A stretch of DNA of 64,000 nt. Origin: Prionace glauca. Lineage: Eukaryota > Chordata > Chondrichthyes > Carcharhiniformes > Carcharhinidae. Positions within the stretch are counted from its first letter, which is position 1; every line of letters starts with the position of its first letter. Shown in pieces: positions 31,210-42,076 of this stretch. The stretch lies in NCBI GenBank assembly GCA_037974335.1, contig CM075760.1, forward strand, positions 7,623,432 through 7,687,431, in the 5' to 3' direction. The position numbers and the translations under genes are program-made. The notes under the pieces are model-generated. The model worked only from the letters and a program-made list of their open reading frames with translations. It had not been told where the DNA came from and searched no databases.

Positions 31210-31560
31210 GTAGACATGTACAGCAAGACACTGGGCCTTGTGTCTTTATTTACTGCATGCGACTCATTTGAATCATTATTGCAATAGATCTTATATTTGT
31301 TTATATGACATAACACACCAAACCATTTATTATTATATGATGACATGCCGTGAGAAATGTTACAAATCATCATTTCTGAGTTCTTGTTCAGCCAAGAGGC
31401 CATTTTTTCTCCATTAGGCTCCATCTCAGATATGATTGTGTTAGGCTCTGTGTCATGCACTACTGAACACATCCGTGCCTTACTTTGTGTTATATTGGAC
31501 ACTAATAATAACGCCAACACTGTCTCAGTAACTGGTTTTCTATAAAATGCGTTTGACAGA
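31210..31560. repeat. Interspersed unit, copy also at 52.19-52.52 kb
   Basis: Shared ordered words are CTCATTTGAATCATTATTGC, ACAAATCATC, TTAGGCTCCATCTCAGATAT, GTCATGCACTACTGAACACA and GTTTTTCTAT.AAATG. A shorter, older copy is at 29.82-29.97 kb. I know of no named family. Confidence 0.75.
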
Positions 31561-31784
31561 TGGAAAAAAAGGACAGAACGAGATGAAAAGATGGAAATTA
31601 GCTTTAAAAATGTAATGGGGTTCGAAGAATGTGTTTCGTCTTGTTAATAACTACTGGGTGTTGTTCATCATATTTAATTGCTCTCGCATTTCCTGGAATA
31701 TTTTATTGAAAGCTTGGGATGAAACTTGTAACATCCTCTTGTTCAAAAGAGACTGAGGAACAGAATGAATGTATGCCACATTGC

Positions 31785-31980
31785 ACTGTAAATGGACATT
31801 AAAGGACAATTCAACATGGCCACTCCAACTAACCTGTACATCTTTGGACTGTAGGAAGAAAGCAGTAAACCTGGAGGAAGCCCACGCACATACGGGGTGA
31901 ATGTGTAAACACCATACAGTTACACAAGGCTTAAATGAACCTGTGTCCCTAACAGTGTGAGGTACCAGTGCTAATGACTG
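31785..31980 (-). mobile_element. V-SINE, minus strand, partial
   Basis: CATCTTTGGACTGTAGGAAG, AAACCTGGAGGAAGCCCACG, CACATACGGGGTGAATGTGT and CAGTGCTAATGACTGTGT read the centre and head in complement. Confidence 0.75.
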
Positions 31981-33495
31981 TGTAAGTAATTGCTATTAAT
32001 TTTAAGCATGATATTGTAATTTATTCAGTATTTATTGTACTTTCTGTGTCTCAGTCAATAAATAAAGTTAATGAATGGCCCTGGACGCTCTTGAATGTGA
32101 TGTACAGCTGGTCATTCCGCTGCCAAGGCAATGCATCTTTCAAATGATTCACTGAACTTCTCTCTTTCTCTGTCTCAGACTGAACCTAAATCAGATAACC
32201 TCTCTCCTCTCTCTCAGTCTCCATTAACTCACACAGGTTCCCAGGAGACGGATCTGACTCCGAGACTATTTCTTTCTTCTTCCTTAAGGCACCTTGTGAC
32301 TGAAAAGATAAAGCACAAAAATCTCAGCAGAGGTAAATTCATTGTAGGAACTTAACCATTTCACTCAATTAACCTCTCTCCTCTATTTCTCACACAACAC
32401 CCAGCACACTTAAACTTTCTATTTCGGAATGTCTCTGCGGATAAAAAATGTTGCTTTAATTTTTCCTCTTTTCCCTCAATGGTAACCCTCAGTCTATCTT
32501 CCCTTCAATTAATCTGTTTAAACCCCAAATATGGCCATTTTCTTGATTCATTAATACGGGAATGGGGGTGACTGTAATTCTGAGACCGGCAGCAATCTGT
32601 GTGACTGTTCTTGATGCTTTCAGAGTGAGTTCACCCTCACAGGCAGGAAGACTGTTCACGGTGATAACATCAAACTGGCCCCTGTTGTCTCATTCTCAGG
32701 TAACACAACTTCCTGTTTCTCTGCTGCCGGTTCCAAACCGCATATCTCACTTCCGAGCAGAAAATAAATCCAGAGACCACAATCTGGTGAGAACATCTGT
32801 CAGTGCGGCTTATATCTGCCCACAGAGTCAGGGCAGAGTCAGACAGGTCACATTGCGGTGACATTTACAAATGAGTCTGGTGTGATCTGGTTAAAGTTTC
32901 CATTCCCGGACTTAACTGGATGGTCATTGGATCAATCACTGACTCCCCCGGGATCTGTGAAGGGAGGGAATGATAGCTGTTATCTTTCATTGTTTGATCA
33001 TTTTCTCTCCACCTGCTATTTATTTTTGTTCCTCAGCTTTTATCTGTCAGCCCCCCCGGTTTGCTTTCTCCAAACTCTCCCGCTGTCTCTATCTCCTTGC
33101 CAGTCTTTTCAACACATTTATTAGTGTTCGTAATATAATCATGAAGTTGTGATTGGGTTAATTAAAGAGAGAATCTTTCAACTGGGGGACGGTCAGCAAC
33201 CAATGGGCTCAAAGTTGTTTTATTGAGCAGCGAGACAGAAAGATAAGTGTTTACTTTTACACCAGAGTTGTGATGAACTAGAATGAACAGCTTGGAAGGG
33301 TGATAGAATTAGATTTCACAGAACCTTTGGAAAATAAATTCGATATCTCCTTCATGGGATGAACTTTTGAAGGATTCTCGAGAATGGGAGCATTTTAAGG
33401 TTCATCTATATCAGTGTCCCAGCATCCTTTTTGTGTCTCTCCCTGTCCTTCATTAAAACGGAATGAAATGGAATATTTATACAACTGTCGTCTTG
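31981..33495. other. Non-coding, nothing recognised
   Basis: Mixed sequence with pyrimidine-rich stretches near 32155-32225 and 33000-33115. No frame shows family features. Confidence 0.35.
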
Positions 33496-33519
33496 TGCTA
33501 ATCTTATCTTTTGACAGAA

Positions 33520-33757
33520 CCTGTGTGTTGTGTGTGTGTGTCTGTGTGTGTTTGTGTGTGTCTGTGTGTGTTTGTGTGTTGTGTGTGTGTGTTTGTGTTT
33601 GTGATTGTGTGTGTGTGTGTGTGTGTGTTTGTGTGTGGGTGTTTGTGTGTCTGTGTGTGTTTGTGTGTGTTGCGTATGTGTGTCTGTGTGTGAGTGTTTT
33701 TGTGTGTGTGTGTTTGTGTGTGTGAGTGTGTGTGTGTTTTTGTGTGTGTGTAATTGC
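33520..33757. repeat. (GT)n-rich microsatellite
   Basis: About 240 bp of GTGTGT with TGTCTGTG and TTTGTGTG interruptions. The Cys/Val and His/Thr frames here are artefacts. Confidence 0.95.
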
Positions 33758-33924
33758 CAGGAACCATTCCGAAAGTCCATTCTATTTAAAAAACATCACT
33801 TTGAACAGATTAGCATCGGATCGAACTTTTCTTTAGAAAAAACACAATAATCCTTAACATTTATTGCACTGTTTTTCTCCCTCCGATGAGGGTTTCATAC
33901 TTAGTTGTTTCAGACCTCACGTGT

Positions 33925-34165
33925 GCTAATTCTGTCTGTAAATGTGAAATTGCTTGTAAAAATGTGAAGGAAGAGATTATTTTCTGTTCCTCCGACAGAT
34001 TCGCCATCGGTACCTCAGATAACAGAAATGTATGGAGTCCGCCATGACTGTCCCACCTTGTCCCGCCTCAGTCAGGTGGAGTCAGTCACTGCTGCGGTTG
34101 TGGTAGGGTTTCCAATCCGTGTTTGCCACACAAACCCCTGCCTCACTCCTCATGACGAAGAAACC
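33925..34165. repeat. Diverged paralogue of 61.43-61.64 kb
   Basis: Shared order: GAGATTATTTTCTGTTCCTC / GATTATTTTCAGTTCCTC, then AACAGA or CGACAGAT.CGCC, CTCAGATA.CAGAAAT, CTCAGTCAGG.TGAGTCAGTCAC. Both copies also stand next to minisatellites (84 bp here, 52 bp there). Confidence 0.65.
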
Positions 34166-34204
34166 TGCTCTCAGGCCCCAGAAATGATTCCTTCCTTATA
34201 TCAG

Positions 34205-34805
34205 GTTCCAGTCTGACTCCGGGCCCAGCTGTCTCTGTCAGTGATACACTGGAGCCAGTCATTCACATTGTAATGTTCTAATTCTCATGTTCCAGTCTGA
34301 CTCCGGGCCCAGCTGTCTCTGTCAGTGATACACTGGGGCCAGTCATTCACATTGTAATGTTCTAATTCTCAGGTTCCAGTCTGACTCCGGGCCCAGCTGT
34401 CTCTGTCAGTGATACACTTGAGCCAGTCAGTCACATTGTAATGTTCTAATTCTCAGGTCCCAATCTGACTCCGGGCCCAGCTGTCTCTTTCAGTGATACA
34501 CTGGGGCCAGTCATTCACATTGTAATGTTCTAATTCTCAGGTTCCAGTCTGACTCCGGGCCCAGCTGTCTCTGTCAGTGATACACTTGAGCCAGTCAGTC
34601 ACATTGTAATGTTCTAATTCTCAGGTCCCAATCTGACTCCGGGCCCAGCTGTCTCTTTCAGTGATACACTGGGGCCAGTCATTCACATTGTAATGTTCTA
34701 ATTCTCAGGTTCCAGTCTGACTCCGGGCCCAGCTGTCTCTGTATGTGATACACTGGGGCCAGTCACTAACATTGTAATGTTCTAATTCTCAGGTTCCAGT
34801 CTGAG
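34205..34805 (+). repeat. 84-bp minisatellite, about 7 units, with 168-bp higher order
   Basis: The anchor CTGACTCCGGGCCCAG occurs at 34213, 34297, 34381, 34465, 34549, 34633 and 34717, always 84 bp apart. Units starting 34381 and 34549 share CACTTGAGCCAGTCAGTCAC; units starting 34465 and 34633 share TCTTTCAGTGATACAC and a preceding GGTCCCAATCTG. The pair has therefore been copied as a 168-bp block. The unit is a multiple of three, but I see no convincing coding use. Confidence 0.95.
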
Positions 34806-34884
34806 AATTGAGTCCTATGTCTGGAAGTTTAATGAGACACTGAGAAGGACAATTTTCATAATCTCCCCGTCATTCGAGACGTGA

Positions 34885-35600
34885 TTTATCCATTTTCCAA
34901 CAGATCTCTGAGGACAGATAAGTTATCACCGGGAACAAAATAGTGAGGCTGCAATAATTTTATTTGCAAGAGCACACCACAGAAGGTTTGTCAGTAAATA
35001 ATTACATATTAAACGTTCTTCAGTTGAAACACATGAACTGTTTGGTGTTTTCGTGCACTCATGGAAGACAGAGATGGGTTGAAGGTTATCACTGGGAAAA
35101 CTGAAGGGGAATTGCTAAAAAAAAGATCATTTCTCCAAAGGGGGTTATCAGAAAATAGAATACTTAAAATAAGTAAGCACGCAAATGTTAATGATGTTTG
35201 TTAGACATAGAACCATAAAATTCCTACAGTTCAGAAGAAAGGCCATCTGGCCCACCGAGTCTGCATCCCACCCCAGGTCCTCCCCTCTGCCCTATCCCCG
35301 TTAGCCCCACACATTTACCATGGCTATTCCACATATTCTGAGGGAAAAGAACGGGCAATTTTGCATGGCGAATCCAACGAATACTATCTGTTGCAATATA
35401 ATCGCTAGACTGGTTTCGTGCAGTAATATTGAGACAGGGCCGAATACACCAGATATCAAAACAGCACCTGTACTAATATAGATGCAGACTGGGCCCAGTT
35501 CAGCCATTACTGAGAGGGTGTATACAGGATCTAACACTCTCTAACCAGCGTGGCATTTTCTCATATAAACAGAGACATGCCATACTCAAACAACTGGGAT
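34885..35600. repeat. Inverted repeat, left arm (right arm 41025-41735)
   Basis: The reverse complement of this arm matches 41.03-41.73 kb over its whole length. Examples are GTATGGCATGTCTCTGTTTA against GTATGTCATGTCTCTATTTA, CCACGCTGGTTAG in both, and the enclosed V-SINE half. The far end (TTTTCCAACAGATCTCTGAG) corresponds to CTTTAGAGATCTGTTGGAAA near 41705. The arms are clearly diverged. Confidence 0.85.
35212..35420 (-). mobile_element. V-SINE 3' half inside the inverted-repeat arm
   Basis: CATAGAACCATAAAATTCCT, CATCTGGCCCACCGAGTCTG and CCCACACATTTACCATGGCT read the tail in complement. The same half-element is in the other arm (41.23-41.43 kb, plus), so the SINE was there before the arms were duplicated. 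Confidence 0.8.
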
Positions 35601-35829
35601 TTTGCTGAGTACAGAATCAACTGAGATTATTGTCATATAATCAGAAATATGATTTCGTGTTATATAAAATGGGTCACGTTTAGGATGGACAAAGACTGAG
35701 TCTGTTACAGAAATAACTGAGACGATCTTCTGTATGTTGTCGTGCCAAAAAATGCAGTTTCACTGCCATCTCCTGGACTAGCCTTGCTATAGCAGGAGTT
35801 GTGAAATGCTGATTTTAGTTGCTGTTTCT

Positions 35830-36160
35830 CATTCTTTCATGGGCTGAATATCCAGCTGGTAAGGCCAGCATATATTAGCAATCGCTAATACATTGAATTT
35901 ACTGGTTTTCTAGAAAATCATAAAAGGCACGTAATAGCCAAGGACGTGTGCGCCTAGAGTCACCTCTGGGCTAAACTGGGAAATGATGGAAAGTTTTCTT
36001 TTCTGTAGGGCATTAGAGAATCTGATATATTTCAAGTCATCGCCGCAATCACGGAAATGACCTTTACATTCAAAATTGTAATTGCATTTTGAAGCCTGTT
36101 GTAGTTGGACTTGAATACTTATCTTGAGAAATTGGCCTACCCTCACAGAGATATTACCAC
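35830..36160 (-). mobile_element. Tail-sharing SINE, decayed
   Basis: CTCATTCTTTCATGGGCTGA, CAGCTGGTAAGGCCAGCATA and ATTAGCAATCGCTAAT form the complementary tail. The body is hard to follow beyond 35.95 kb. Confidence 0.5.
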
Positions 36161-36189
36161 TCTGCCACTGTCACCCTTTCAACATTGAT

Positions 36190-36860
36190 AAAGTACTTAC
36201 AGCAGAGAAGAAGGCCATTTTGAAGCGTCATGTGTGTGTTGACCCTCGAAAGGAGCAATTCGTCCAATAACACTCTGGACCCCACAGTCTAGCATTTTGT
36301 TCATTTTCAGACAATTATCCAATCCCATTTTGAACCCATTAATTGGCGCTGCCTGCACCACATTCTCAAACAGCACATTCCTGATCTGGATCACTCACTG
36401 TCTGACAATGTTTTTCCTGATGTCTCCATGTTTCTTCCACCAATTTACTTCAACCCGCTCCCTCTGTGTCAAGATCCTTCTGCCACTGAACAGTTTCTCT
36501 CTATCTACTCTGTCAAGACTCCTCAGGATTTTGAATGCCTCGTTAAAGTCACATCAGCAACTTCCTGTCAAGGAAATTAGTCCGAACTTCTCCAAAATAT
36601 TTCCGTCACTGAACTTTCTGATCTCTGGACTTATTCTCGTGTTTTCCTTTCCATCCAGCCTATTGACTTTACATTCTGCCTGAGTTCGGTGCCGAAAATT
36701 GGGCCGAATTTTTCGGTTGACGATTTTCAAAGTGTTTTCTACAAATTTAGCACAACTTCCTTGCTTCTGTATTCTTTTCCCCAATTGACAAAAACTATTC
36801 ACTTTTTTTTAGTTTGCAGCTGTCTCAACCTGTCTTGCATCATGAATGATTTGTACACAT
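36190..36860 (-). mobile_element. Old CR1-like LINE 3' region
   Basis: The plus-strand word order (CAGAGAAGAAGGCCATTTTG, CAATCCCATTTTGAACCC, CACATTCTCAAACAGCACAT, CTATCTACTCTGTCAAGACT, CCTCAGGATTTTGAATGCCT) follows the complement of LINE C-terminal coding plus UTR as in the CR1 copies at 23.9 and 46.7 kb, with heavy divergence. Confidence 0.55.
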
Positions 36861-36984
36861 ATTCACGCAAGCCTCTCGGCGTCTATATTCACTTTCATCA
36901 TTTCCATTTTTTTCTCCACATTCTGTTGAACAAAACTGATCATGTAACTTTTCTCTGCAATAAATTAAATATGCAAATTAATCG

Positions 36985-37480
36985 CCCACAAATTGTACAT
37001 TCGATGCAGTTAGCAGACGGTAATCACATTCAGAATCTTAGTGGGTAAACATTGCTGCCCTCTGCAATTCGTTTGTCAGACATTTTAGAACATAAAACAT
37101 AGAATATTACAGCGCATAACAGGCCCTTCGGCCCACGATGTTGCGCCGACCAGTTACAAAAACAATGACCCACTAACCTAAACCAATCCCTTTTCGTCCA
37201 TAAACCTATCCACGTATCTCTTAAATGCCCCCAAAATAGGCGCAATTACAACTGCAGCAAGGCAGGGCATTCCAATCCCTCACCATCCGCTGGGTAAAGA
37301 ACCTACCCCTGACATCCGTCCTATAACTACCTCCCCTTAATTTAAAGCCATGCCCCCTCGTGCTAGATTTCTCCATCAGAGGAAAAAGGCTATTACTATC
37401 CACACTATCTAAACGGTTTAGTCTTAAAAAAGGCACAAAAAATCAGAGATTTACAGGGACACACACACAGATGTTGGAGG
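36985..37480. repeat. Duplicated segment, filled copy (empty copy 53.285-53.52 kb)
   Basis: CAAATTGTACATTCGATGCA, GTAAACATTGCTGCCCTCTG, CAATTCGTTTGTCAGACATT, then after the insertion GGTTTAGTCTTAAAAAAGGC. All recur at 53.28-53.45 kb without the intervening CR1. Confidence 0.9.
37087..37412 (-). mobile_element. Short CR1 3' end with a visible empty-site paralogue
   Basis: The minus strand carries a C-terminal/UTR piece ending in the ACAGGCCCTTCGGCCC-type word and a CTATGTTTTATGTTCT tail. Left border CAGACATTTT and right border CGGTTTAGTCTT are joined as CAGACATTTTCACGGTTTAG at 53.39 kb. The insertion is about 326 bp with no obvious long target duplication, as expected for CR1. Confidence 0.88.
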
Positions 37481-37489
37481 CTACAGAGA

Positions 37490-37680
37490 GGCATACACAT
37501 ATAGAAGCAGATACACCAAGAACCCGCCTATCTGTGAGAAGAAACTGGAGTAACCCCACACGGACACGAGGAGAATGTGCAAACTCCACACAGACATTGA
37601 CCAGAGCTGGGCATCGAACTCCAGGACTCTAGAAGCTGTGAAACAGCCGTACTAAACATTGTGCTACCGTGCCGCTCGTT
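37490..37680 (-). mobile_element. V-SINE head and centre, minus strand
   Basis: GAGGAGAATGTGCAAACTCC, ACACAGACATTGACCAGAGC, TGGGCATCGAACTCCAGGAC and GTGCTACCGTGCCGCTCG form the complement of a V-SINE 5' half. Confidence 0.8.
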
Positions 37681-38103
37681 TCTATATCTAAACATTCAAT
37701 GTCCCCAGTCATAAAGTTGCAAAATGTGGTCATAGCCCCTCCTCATCTCAGTTTTCAACCTACCGACCCTCAAACTATCCATATGACCTCTTGTCTTAAA
37801 TTGCCCCATAAAAAAATAAATTTTGGGTCTATCTTTATTTATCAATCCATGTAGAATTGTATATACCTCGATCAGATTCCCCCCTCACTGCTAAACTTCA
37901 TCAGCTTATGAGACCATTTCACCTCACTATCAATTCCATGGCCCAGCTCAATCCGTGTTGTCATTGGCTGAACGAGGCAATCATGTTCCATCCAAACGGA
38001 CATTTTGAAAATGGAAAGTGTCAGAAGCGAAAAAAAGATCTAAATGAAAATAAGAAGCAAAGGGATTTGTGTTAAGTCAGTTTGGAAACTACTATTCACT
38101 TGT

Positions 38104-38175
38104 TTCCCTGGTAGTCCAGTGGTTTGTGTTCAGCACTTCCCCACTGATCTGTAGTTTCAATTTCCACCGAGGAAA
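38104..38175 (+). pseudogene. tRNA-Glu-like relic
   Basis: TCCCTGGTAGTCCAGTGGTT matches the tRNA-Glu 5' half (TCCCTGGTGGTCTAGTGGTT). The anticodon region reads CACTTCCCC and the T arm TAGTTTCAATTTCCA is broken. I take it as a decayed Glu gene. Confidence 0.65.
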
Positions 38176-38677
38176 ATAAGATTATTTGATCTCAGCAAAC
38201 TATTAATAATGATCTGATTGACTCTCCGATCGAAAGCAGATCTATTAGAATCAGTCGAGTGATATTTGCAAGATTCCATCAGAGCTGGAAATTTCACATG
38301 TAGAACAGTTCAAGAACAAACACAGAAAGAGAAGGACAGTTAATAGACTGCAAAGTACTAACGATTGAGATGTTGCAATGTAAAATCTGTGTGCTAATGA
38401 GTCAGATTACACCGTTTACATTCACATTGAATAATGGAACTTTTCCCTCACTCTGCATTGAAAAGCGTTTGGAAATATTTCAGTTCAGTTTCGAACTGTC
38501 AGAAGCGAAAGTGATAATTATACTGGAGTGTTCAGGGAATGTTTTCATTGGCCGAACACATCATAGTTGAATCAGAAGCTGCCATTTTGCGGGAGAAATC
38601 TGTTTGTGATGAAAGTGGTCTGGTGTAAAAATTAAATTAACAAAAGCAGCGTGGATAAAGTAAATTCTAAAACACGC

Positions 38678-38745
38678 TGTAAGCTGCTGGTCTGGTGGTT
38701 AGAGTTTGACTCTTTCCCTGCTGTTCGGATTATTGATCTGAAATT
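38678..38745 (+). pseudogene. Possible tRNA-like relic
   Basis: GCTGGTCTGGTGGTTAGAGT is like a Glu/Asp-type D arm and TTGACTCTTTCC may be an anticodon region. The 3' half does not fold as a tRNA. Weak call. Confidence 0.35.
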
Positions 38746-38884
38746 GAAAATTTATTGCTCCCATCCAAACTCAGAAAACACATGTGAGTTGTTACCTGGA
38801 TGAACATATAAAATATAATCGCGCCTCGTGCCCTGAAGTGCAGACTCTGAGCAAATCCAACTGGAGGTTCTCTTGTCATTTCTG

Positions 38885-39300
38885 ACAGAAATTGGGAAGA
38901 GACGAGCTGAAGGACAGTTTAAATGATGCCGGCCCTTCACTGCATGTTACTGTGTGCAGCTCATTGTGTTTCTGAGGTGAGATGATTTCTGTTTGTTCCT
39001 CAGTTCAGACTTACCTGAATCAGTGAAGGAGCAGGCTCAATCCTCCTGATGGTCTTTCCAAGTTCCATTGCTTTTAATGAATTTCAGTAACATTATCATC
39101 AAATAACATTATTGTGACACTGTCTCCACGTGATATCGTGGCCGAGCGGTCTAAGGCGCTGGATTAAGGCTCCAGTCTCTTCGGAGGCGTGGGTTCGAGT
39201 CCCACCGCTGCCAAAATGGATTTGAGTTTTGGTCTCACAGCTCAGATTGAATGCAAGGATGTGTACGGTGTCATTTTCGTCAAGAACAACGAACAGAAAC
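38885..39300. repeat. tRNA-Leu cassette, copy 1 (partner 50.08-50.45 kb)
   Basis: Flanks on both sides of the Leu gene match the second copy. Examples are AAGGACAGTTTAAATGATG, GCAGCTCATTGTGTTTCT, GTGAGATGATTTCTGTTTGT, AGGCTCAATCCTCC.GATGG, and beyond the tRNA GATTGAATGCA.GA.TGTG. Confidence 0.85.
39132..39213 (+). tRNA. tRNA-Leu-AAG: tRNA-Leu (AAG), acceptor stem weakened
   Basis: The body is a standard class II Leu tRNA: TGGCCGAGCGGTCTAAGGCG (A box, D arm), anticodon stem-loop CTGGATTAAGGCTCCAG with AAG, long variable arm TCTCTTCGGAGG, B box GGTTCGAGTCC, 3' end CGCTGCCA. The 5' acceptor strand reads GATATCG instead of the expected GGTAGCG, giving two mismatches with CGCTGCC. Transcription by Pol III is likely since both boxes are good. 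Whether the product is stable is uncertain, so it may be an early pseudogene. Confidence 0.75.
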
Positions 39301-39474
39301 ATTACCAACTGAACAATTTGCTGGAGTAAAGCAGCGTGTGCAAGTGGCCCCTTTTGAGATCACACACACAGTGAATTTCTGACTGCCGAGTTAAACACTC
39401 TGATGAAAGAGCAGCGCTCCAAATCATCGCTCTCTTAGAGATTTGGGAGACGGAAGCTTCAATCCTACCAGCCG

Positions 39475-39547
39475 GCCGAAATAGCTCAGCCGGGAGAGCG
39501 TTAGACTGAAGATCTAAATGTCCCTGTTTCAATCCCGGGTTTCGGCA
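39475..39547 (+). tRNA. tRNA-Phe-GAA: tRNA-Phe (GAA)
   Basis: GCCGAAA/TTTCGGC acceptor is perfect, D arm TAGCTCAGCCGGGAGAGCG, anticodon arm TTAGACTGAAGATCTAA with GAA, and discriminator A, giving 73 nt. The T arm has a T-C mismatch at the loop end (CCTGT TTCAATC CCGGG), where the standard is CCTGG TTCGATC CCGGG, a weakened B box. Probably functional or recently impaired. Confidence 0.88.
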
Positions 39548-39944
39548 GGATCCCATTGCTGGTTTTCTGTGCTATCTGCTAATTACACCGCATTTTGTCT
39601 CGCACTGTCTTCAAACATCAATTCACACAAACTGCAACAGACCAAACACCCATCGCAATTTCCACCCTGCCAGATGTTGTTATATTTCCACCTTGTTGGA
39701 TTTCGCTTTTTAAAAAACTTCCTCTATTTCTAAACATTCCCAATGTTAATGAAAGGTGATGGAGGTGAAGGTTTATCTTTGTTTCCTTATGCACACATGC
39801 CATGTAATGTTCTGAGTTTTTCCAACCTCATCACATTTCAGTGCAGATGTCAGGTCCGCTTTTACATGGCAATGAAAATACATTTAGTTGACCTGCTGTT
39901 TCAACAAAAACAATGTATATTTGCATTACCTCTTTCGATTCCTC

Positions 39945-40238
39945 CAGAAGGAGGCCATTGGACCTATCGAGTCCGCACCCACAACAATCCCACCCACGCC
40001 CTATTCCCCGCAAACCCACATACTTACCCTTCTAATCCCTCTGACACTAGGACCAATTTAGCACGGCCAATCAAACTAAAACACGCATCTTTGAATCGGA
40101 AACTGGAACACCCGGAGGAAACCCACGGAGGCACGGGAAGAACGTGCAAACTCTGCATAGGCGGTGACTCGAGGACCTGAGTCCCTGGCGCTGTGAGACA
40201 TCAGTGCTAATCACTCTGCTACCGCGCTGTCCTTTCTC
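39945..40238 (-). mobile_element. V-SINE, full length, minus strand
   Basis: The tail AGAAGGAGGCCATTGGACCT, CGAGTCCGCACCCACAAC, centre AACACCCGGAGGAAACCCAC, GAACGTGCAAACTCTGCATA, and head CTGAGTCCCTGGCGCTGTGA, TGCTACCGCGCTGTCC all read in complement. Confidence 0.85.
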
Positions 40239-40827
40239 CTGCATTCAATGTCACTGCAGTTCACTCCATTCAAAGTTTTATTATCAATCTGTGATACACC
40301 ATCCTGTAGTGATTCTGCTGAATAACATTAAATTATCACCGATAATGGACCATCCAACATTGGACACCATTGATTTGAAACTTTGCTGCTTTTCTAGGTG
40401 AACTCCAGCTCTCCATTCCTCCCGCAATGTCACCGCTCAAACTGAGTCTTTCTCCTTCCCACATTATTAAACTCACAGTTACTGGTTTCTGAGTGAAAAC
40501 TGCCTCCACTTCACTGGGGGTGGGAGACTTTACCAGTTCATTCAAGTAAACGTTTTCTTGTCATTGAATCAGAGATTTGTGCACAGATCTGCGAGATTTT
40601 TGTGTCGGTAGAAGCAATACATTTTCCCCCATTAACAGCCTGACTTTAACCCGTATCAGTATTTTGAGTCATCAGCACTTTCTAGCCTATCGCTCTCTTA
40701 TTTTCTTTTTGCTTCTTTACTTGTGACTTTTCCAATTCAGGCGCAAGCAAGGGAATCTTCCCCACACTGATTCTGACAGTTGTTGACCTGAAGGAACGCA
40801 GGATTGTTGTACAGCAATAAATCTACA

Positions 40828-40899
40828 TCCTCTGAGCGGGGATCGAACCCAGGCTGCGGCAGCGAGAGCGCAAAATCCTAACCACTAGACCACCAGGGA
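40828..40899 (-). pseudogene. tRNA-Glu (CTC-like), decayed
   Basis: The minus strand reads TCCCTGGTGGTCTAGTGGTT, then an anticodon arm with loop CTCTCGC (CTC), then GGGTTCGATCC. The anticodon stem has a T-C mismatch and wobbles, and the acceptor 3' strand TCAGAGG pairs imperfectly with TCCCTGG. It stands in the Glu cassette shared with 49.4 and 51.3 kb. Confidence 0.75.
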
Positions 40900-41024
40900 A
40901 GTTGATACCAGGTCTTTAAAATGTTCATTTATCAATGACTCACCTGCTTTTTATTGTATTTCAGACTTTTTATTCACCAAATACAAGTTTATCCTTCACA
41001 TTTTATCCTTCACAAAGACCTTGT

Positions 41025-41735
41025 CTTTGTCAAACTGAGTATGTCATGTCTCTATTTAGATGCGAAAACACCACGCTGGTTAGTAATATACTGTGTACAC
41101 TCTCTCAGTAATGACTGAACTGGGCCCAGTCTGTATTCATATTAGTACAGGTGCTGTATCGATATCTGGTGCATTCGGCTCTGTCTCTGTATTACTGCAC
41201 AAAACCCGTCCCTCATTTATATTACAACAGATCATATTAGTTGGATTGGCCATGCAAAATTGCCCGTTATTTTCCCGTTGAATATGTGGATTAGCCATGG
41301 TAAATGTGTGGGGCTAATAGGGATAGGGCAGTGCGGAGGACCTGGGTGGGATGCAGACTCGGTGGGCCAAGATAACCTTTCTTCTGAACTGTAGGAATTC
41401 TATGGTTCTATGTCTAAGAAATATCATAGACATTTGCGTGCTTATTTATTTTAAATAATCTACTTTCTAATAACCCATTTTGGAGAAATGATCTCTTTTA
41501 GCAATTCCCCTTCAGTTTTCCCAGTGATAACTTTCATCCCATCTCTGCCTTCCATGAGTGCATGGAAACAACAAACAGTTCATGTGTTTCAACTGAAGAA
41601 CATTTAATATGTAAGTATTTATTGACAACCATTCTGTTGTGTGTTCTTGCATACAAAATGATTTCAGCCTCACTATTTTGTTCCCGCTGTTGACTTATCT
41701 GTCTTTAGAGATCTGTTGGAAAACGGATAGGCTGA
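41025..41735. repeat. Inverted repeat, right arm (left arm 34885-35600)
   Basis: It contains the plus-strand V-SINE half at 41230-41430 (GCCATGCAAAATTGCCCGTT, GATGCAGACTCGGTGGGCCA, GAACTGTAGGAATTCTATGG). It is flanked by sequence complementary to the left arm, such as GTTCATGTGTTTCAACTGAA against the left arm's CAGTTGAAACACATGAAC. Confidence 0.85.
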
Positions 41736-42076
41736 CAATGTGTGACAGCAATACTCACAACGGTTTCAACTCTCTTCAGTTCAGCAACACACTGTTCATC
41801 AATGTTCTTTTTTTTGCCAAGGTGCATGAACCAAAATGTTTGCCTTCATTCGGATTTTTTAACATGCATAAAAAGGACAATAACCATGTAATTTACAAGA
41901 AAAGATGAAGTCATCTTGTTTGTTCAGAGACTGTGATTCATGTCCCTCAGCACACAGTTTAATTGTTCCAATGGGGACATTAGAAGATTTATAAATAGGA
42001 ATTTTCACTGTCTGTGCAATATTGTTTAACTGGGAGTGATCTCTAGTACAGTCAGCGATCATTGAATTTCAGAGCC

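Noticed and set aside
30966-31287. Overlapping Arg/Glu-rich and Ser/Leu/Pro-rich frames on both strands
   Set aside because: The 60-bp CT-rich tandem has a unit divisible by three, so all frames stay open. No family resemblance.
33406-33850. Cys/Val- and His/Thr-rich frames
   Set aside because: Products of the (GT)n tract.
34205-34805. CRISPR array
   Set aside because: Repeat and spacer are not distinguishable: the whole 84-bp unit repeats. This is a vertebrate minisatellite. The same reasoning applies to 60524-61136.
34205-34805. Tandem coding exons, because each unit follows TTCTCAG and is 84 bp
   Set aside because: No consistent donor after each unit and no conserved open reading across units with a plausible protein pattern.
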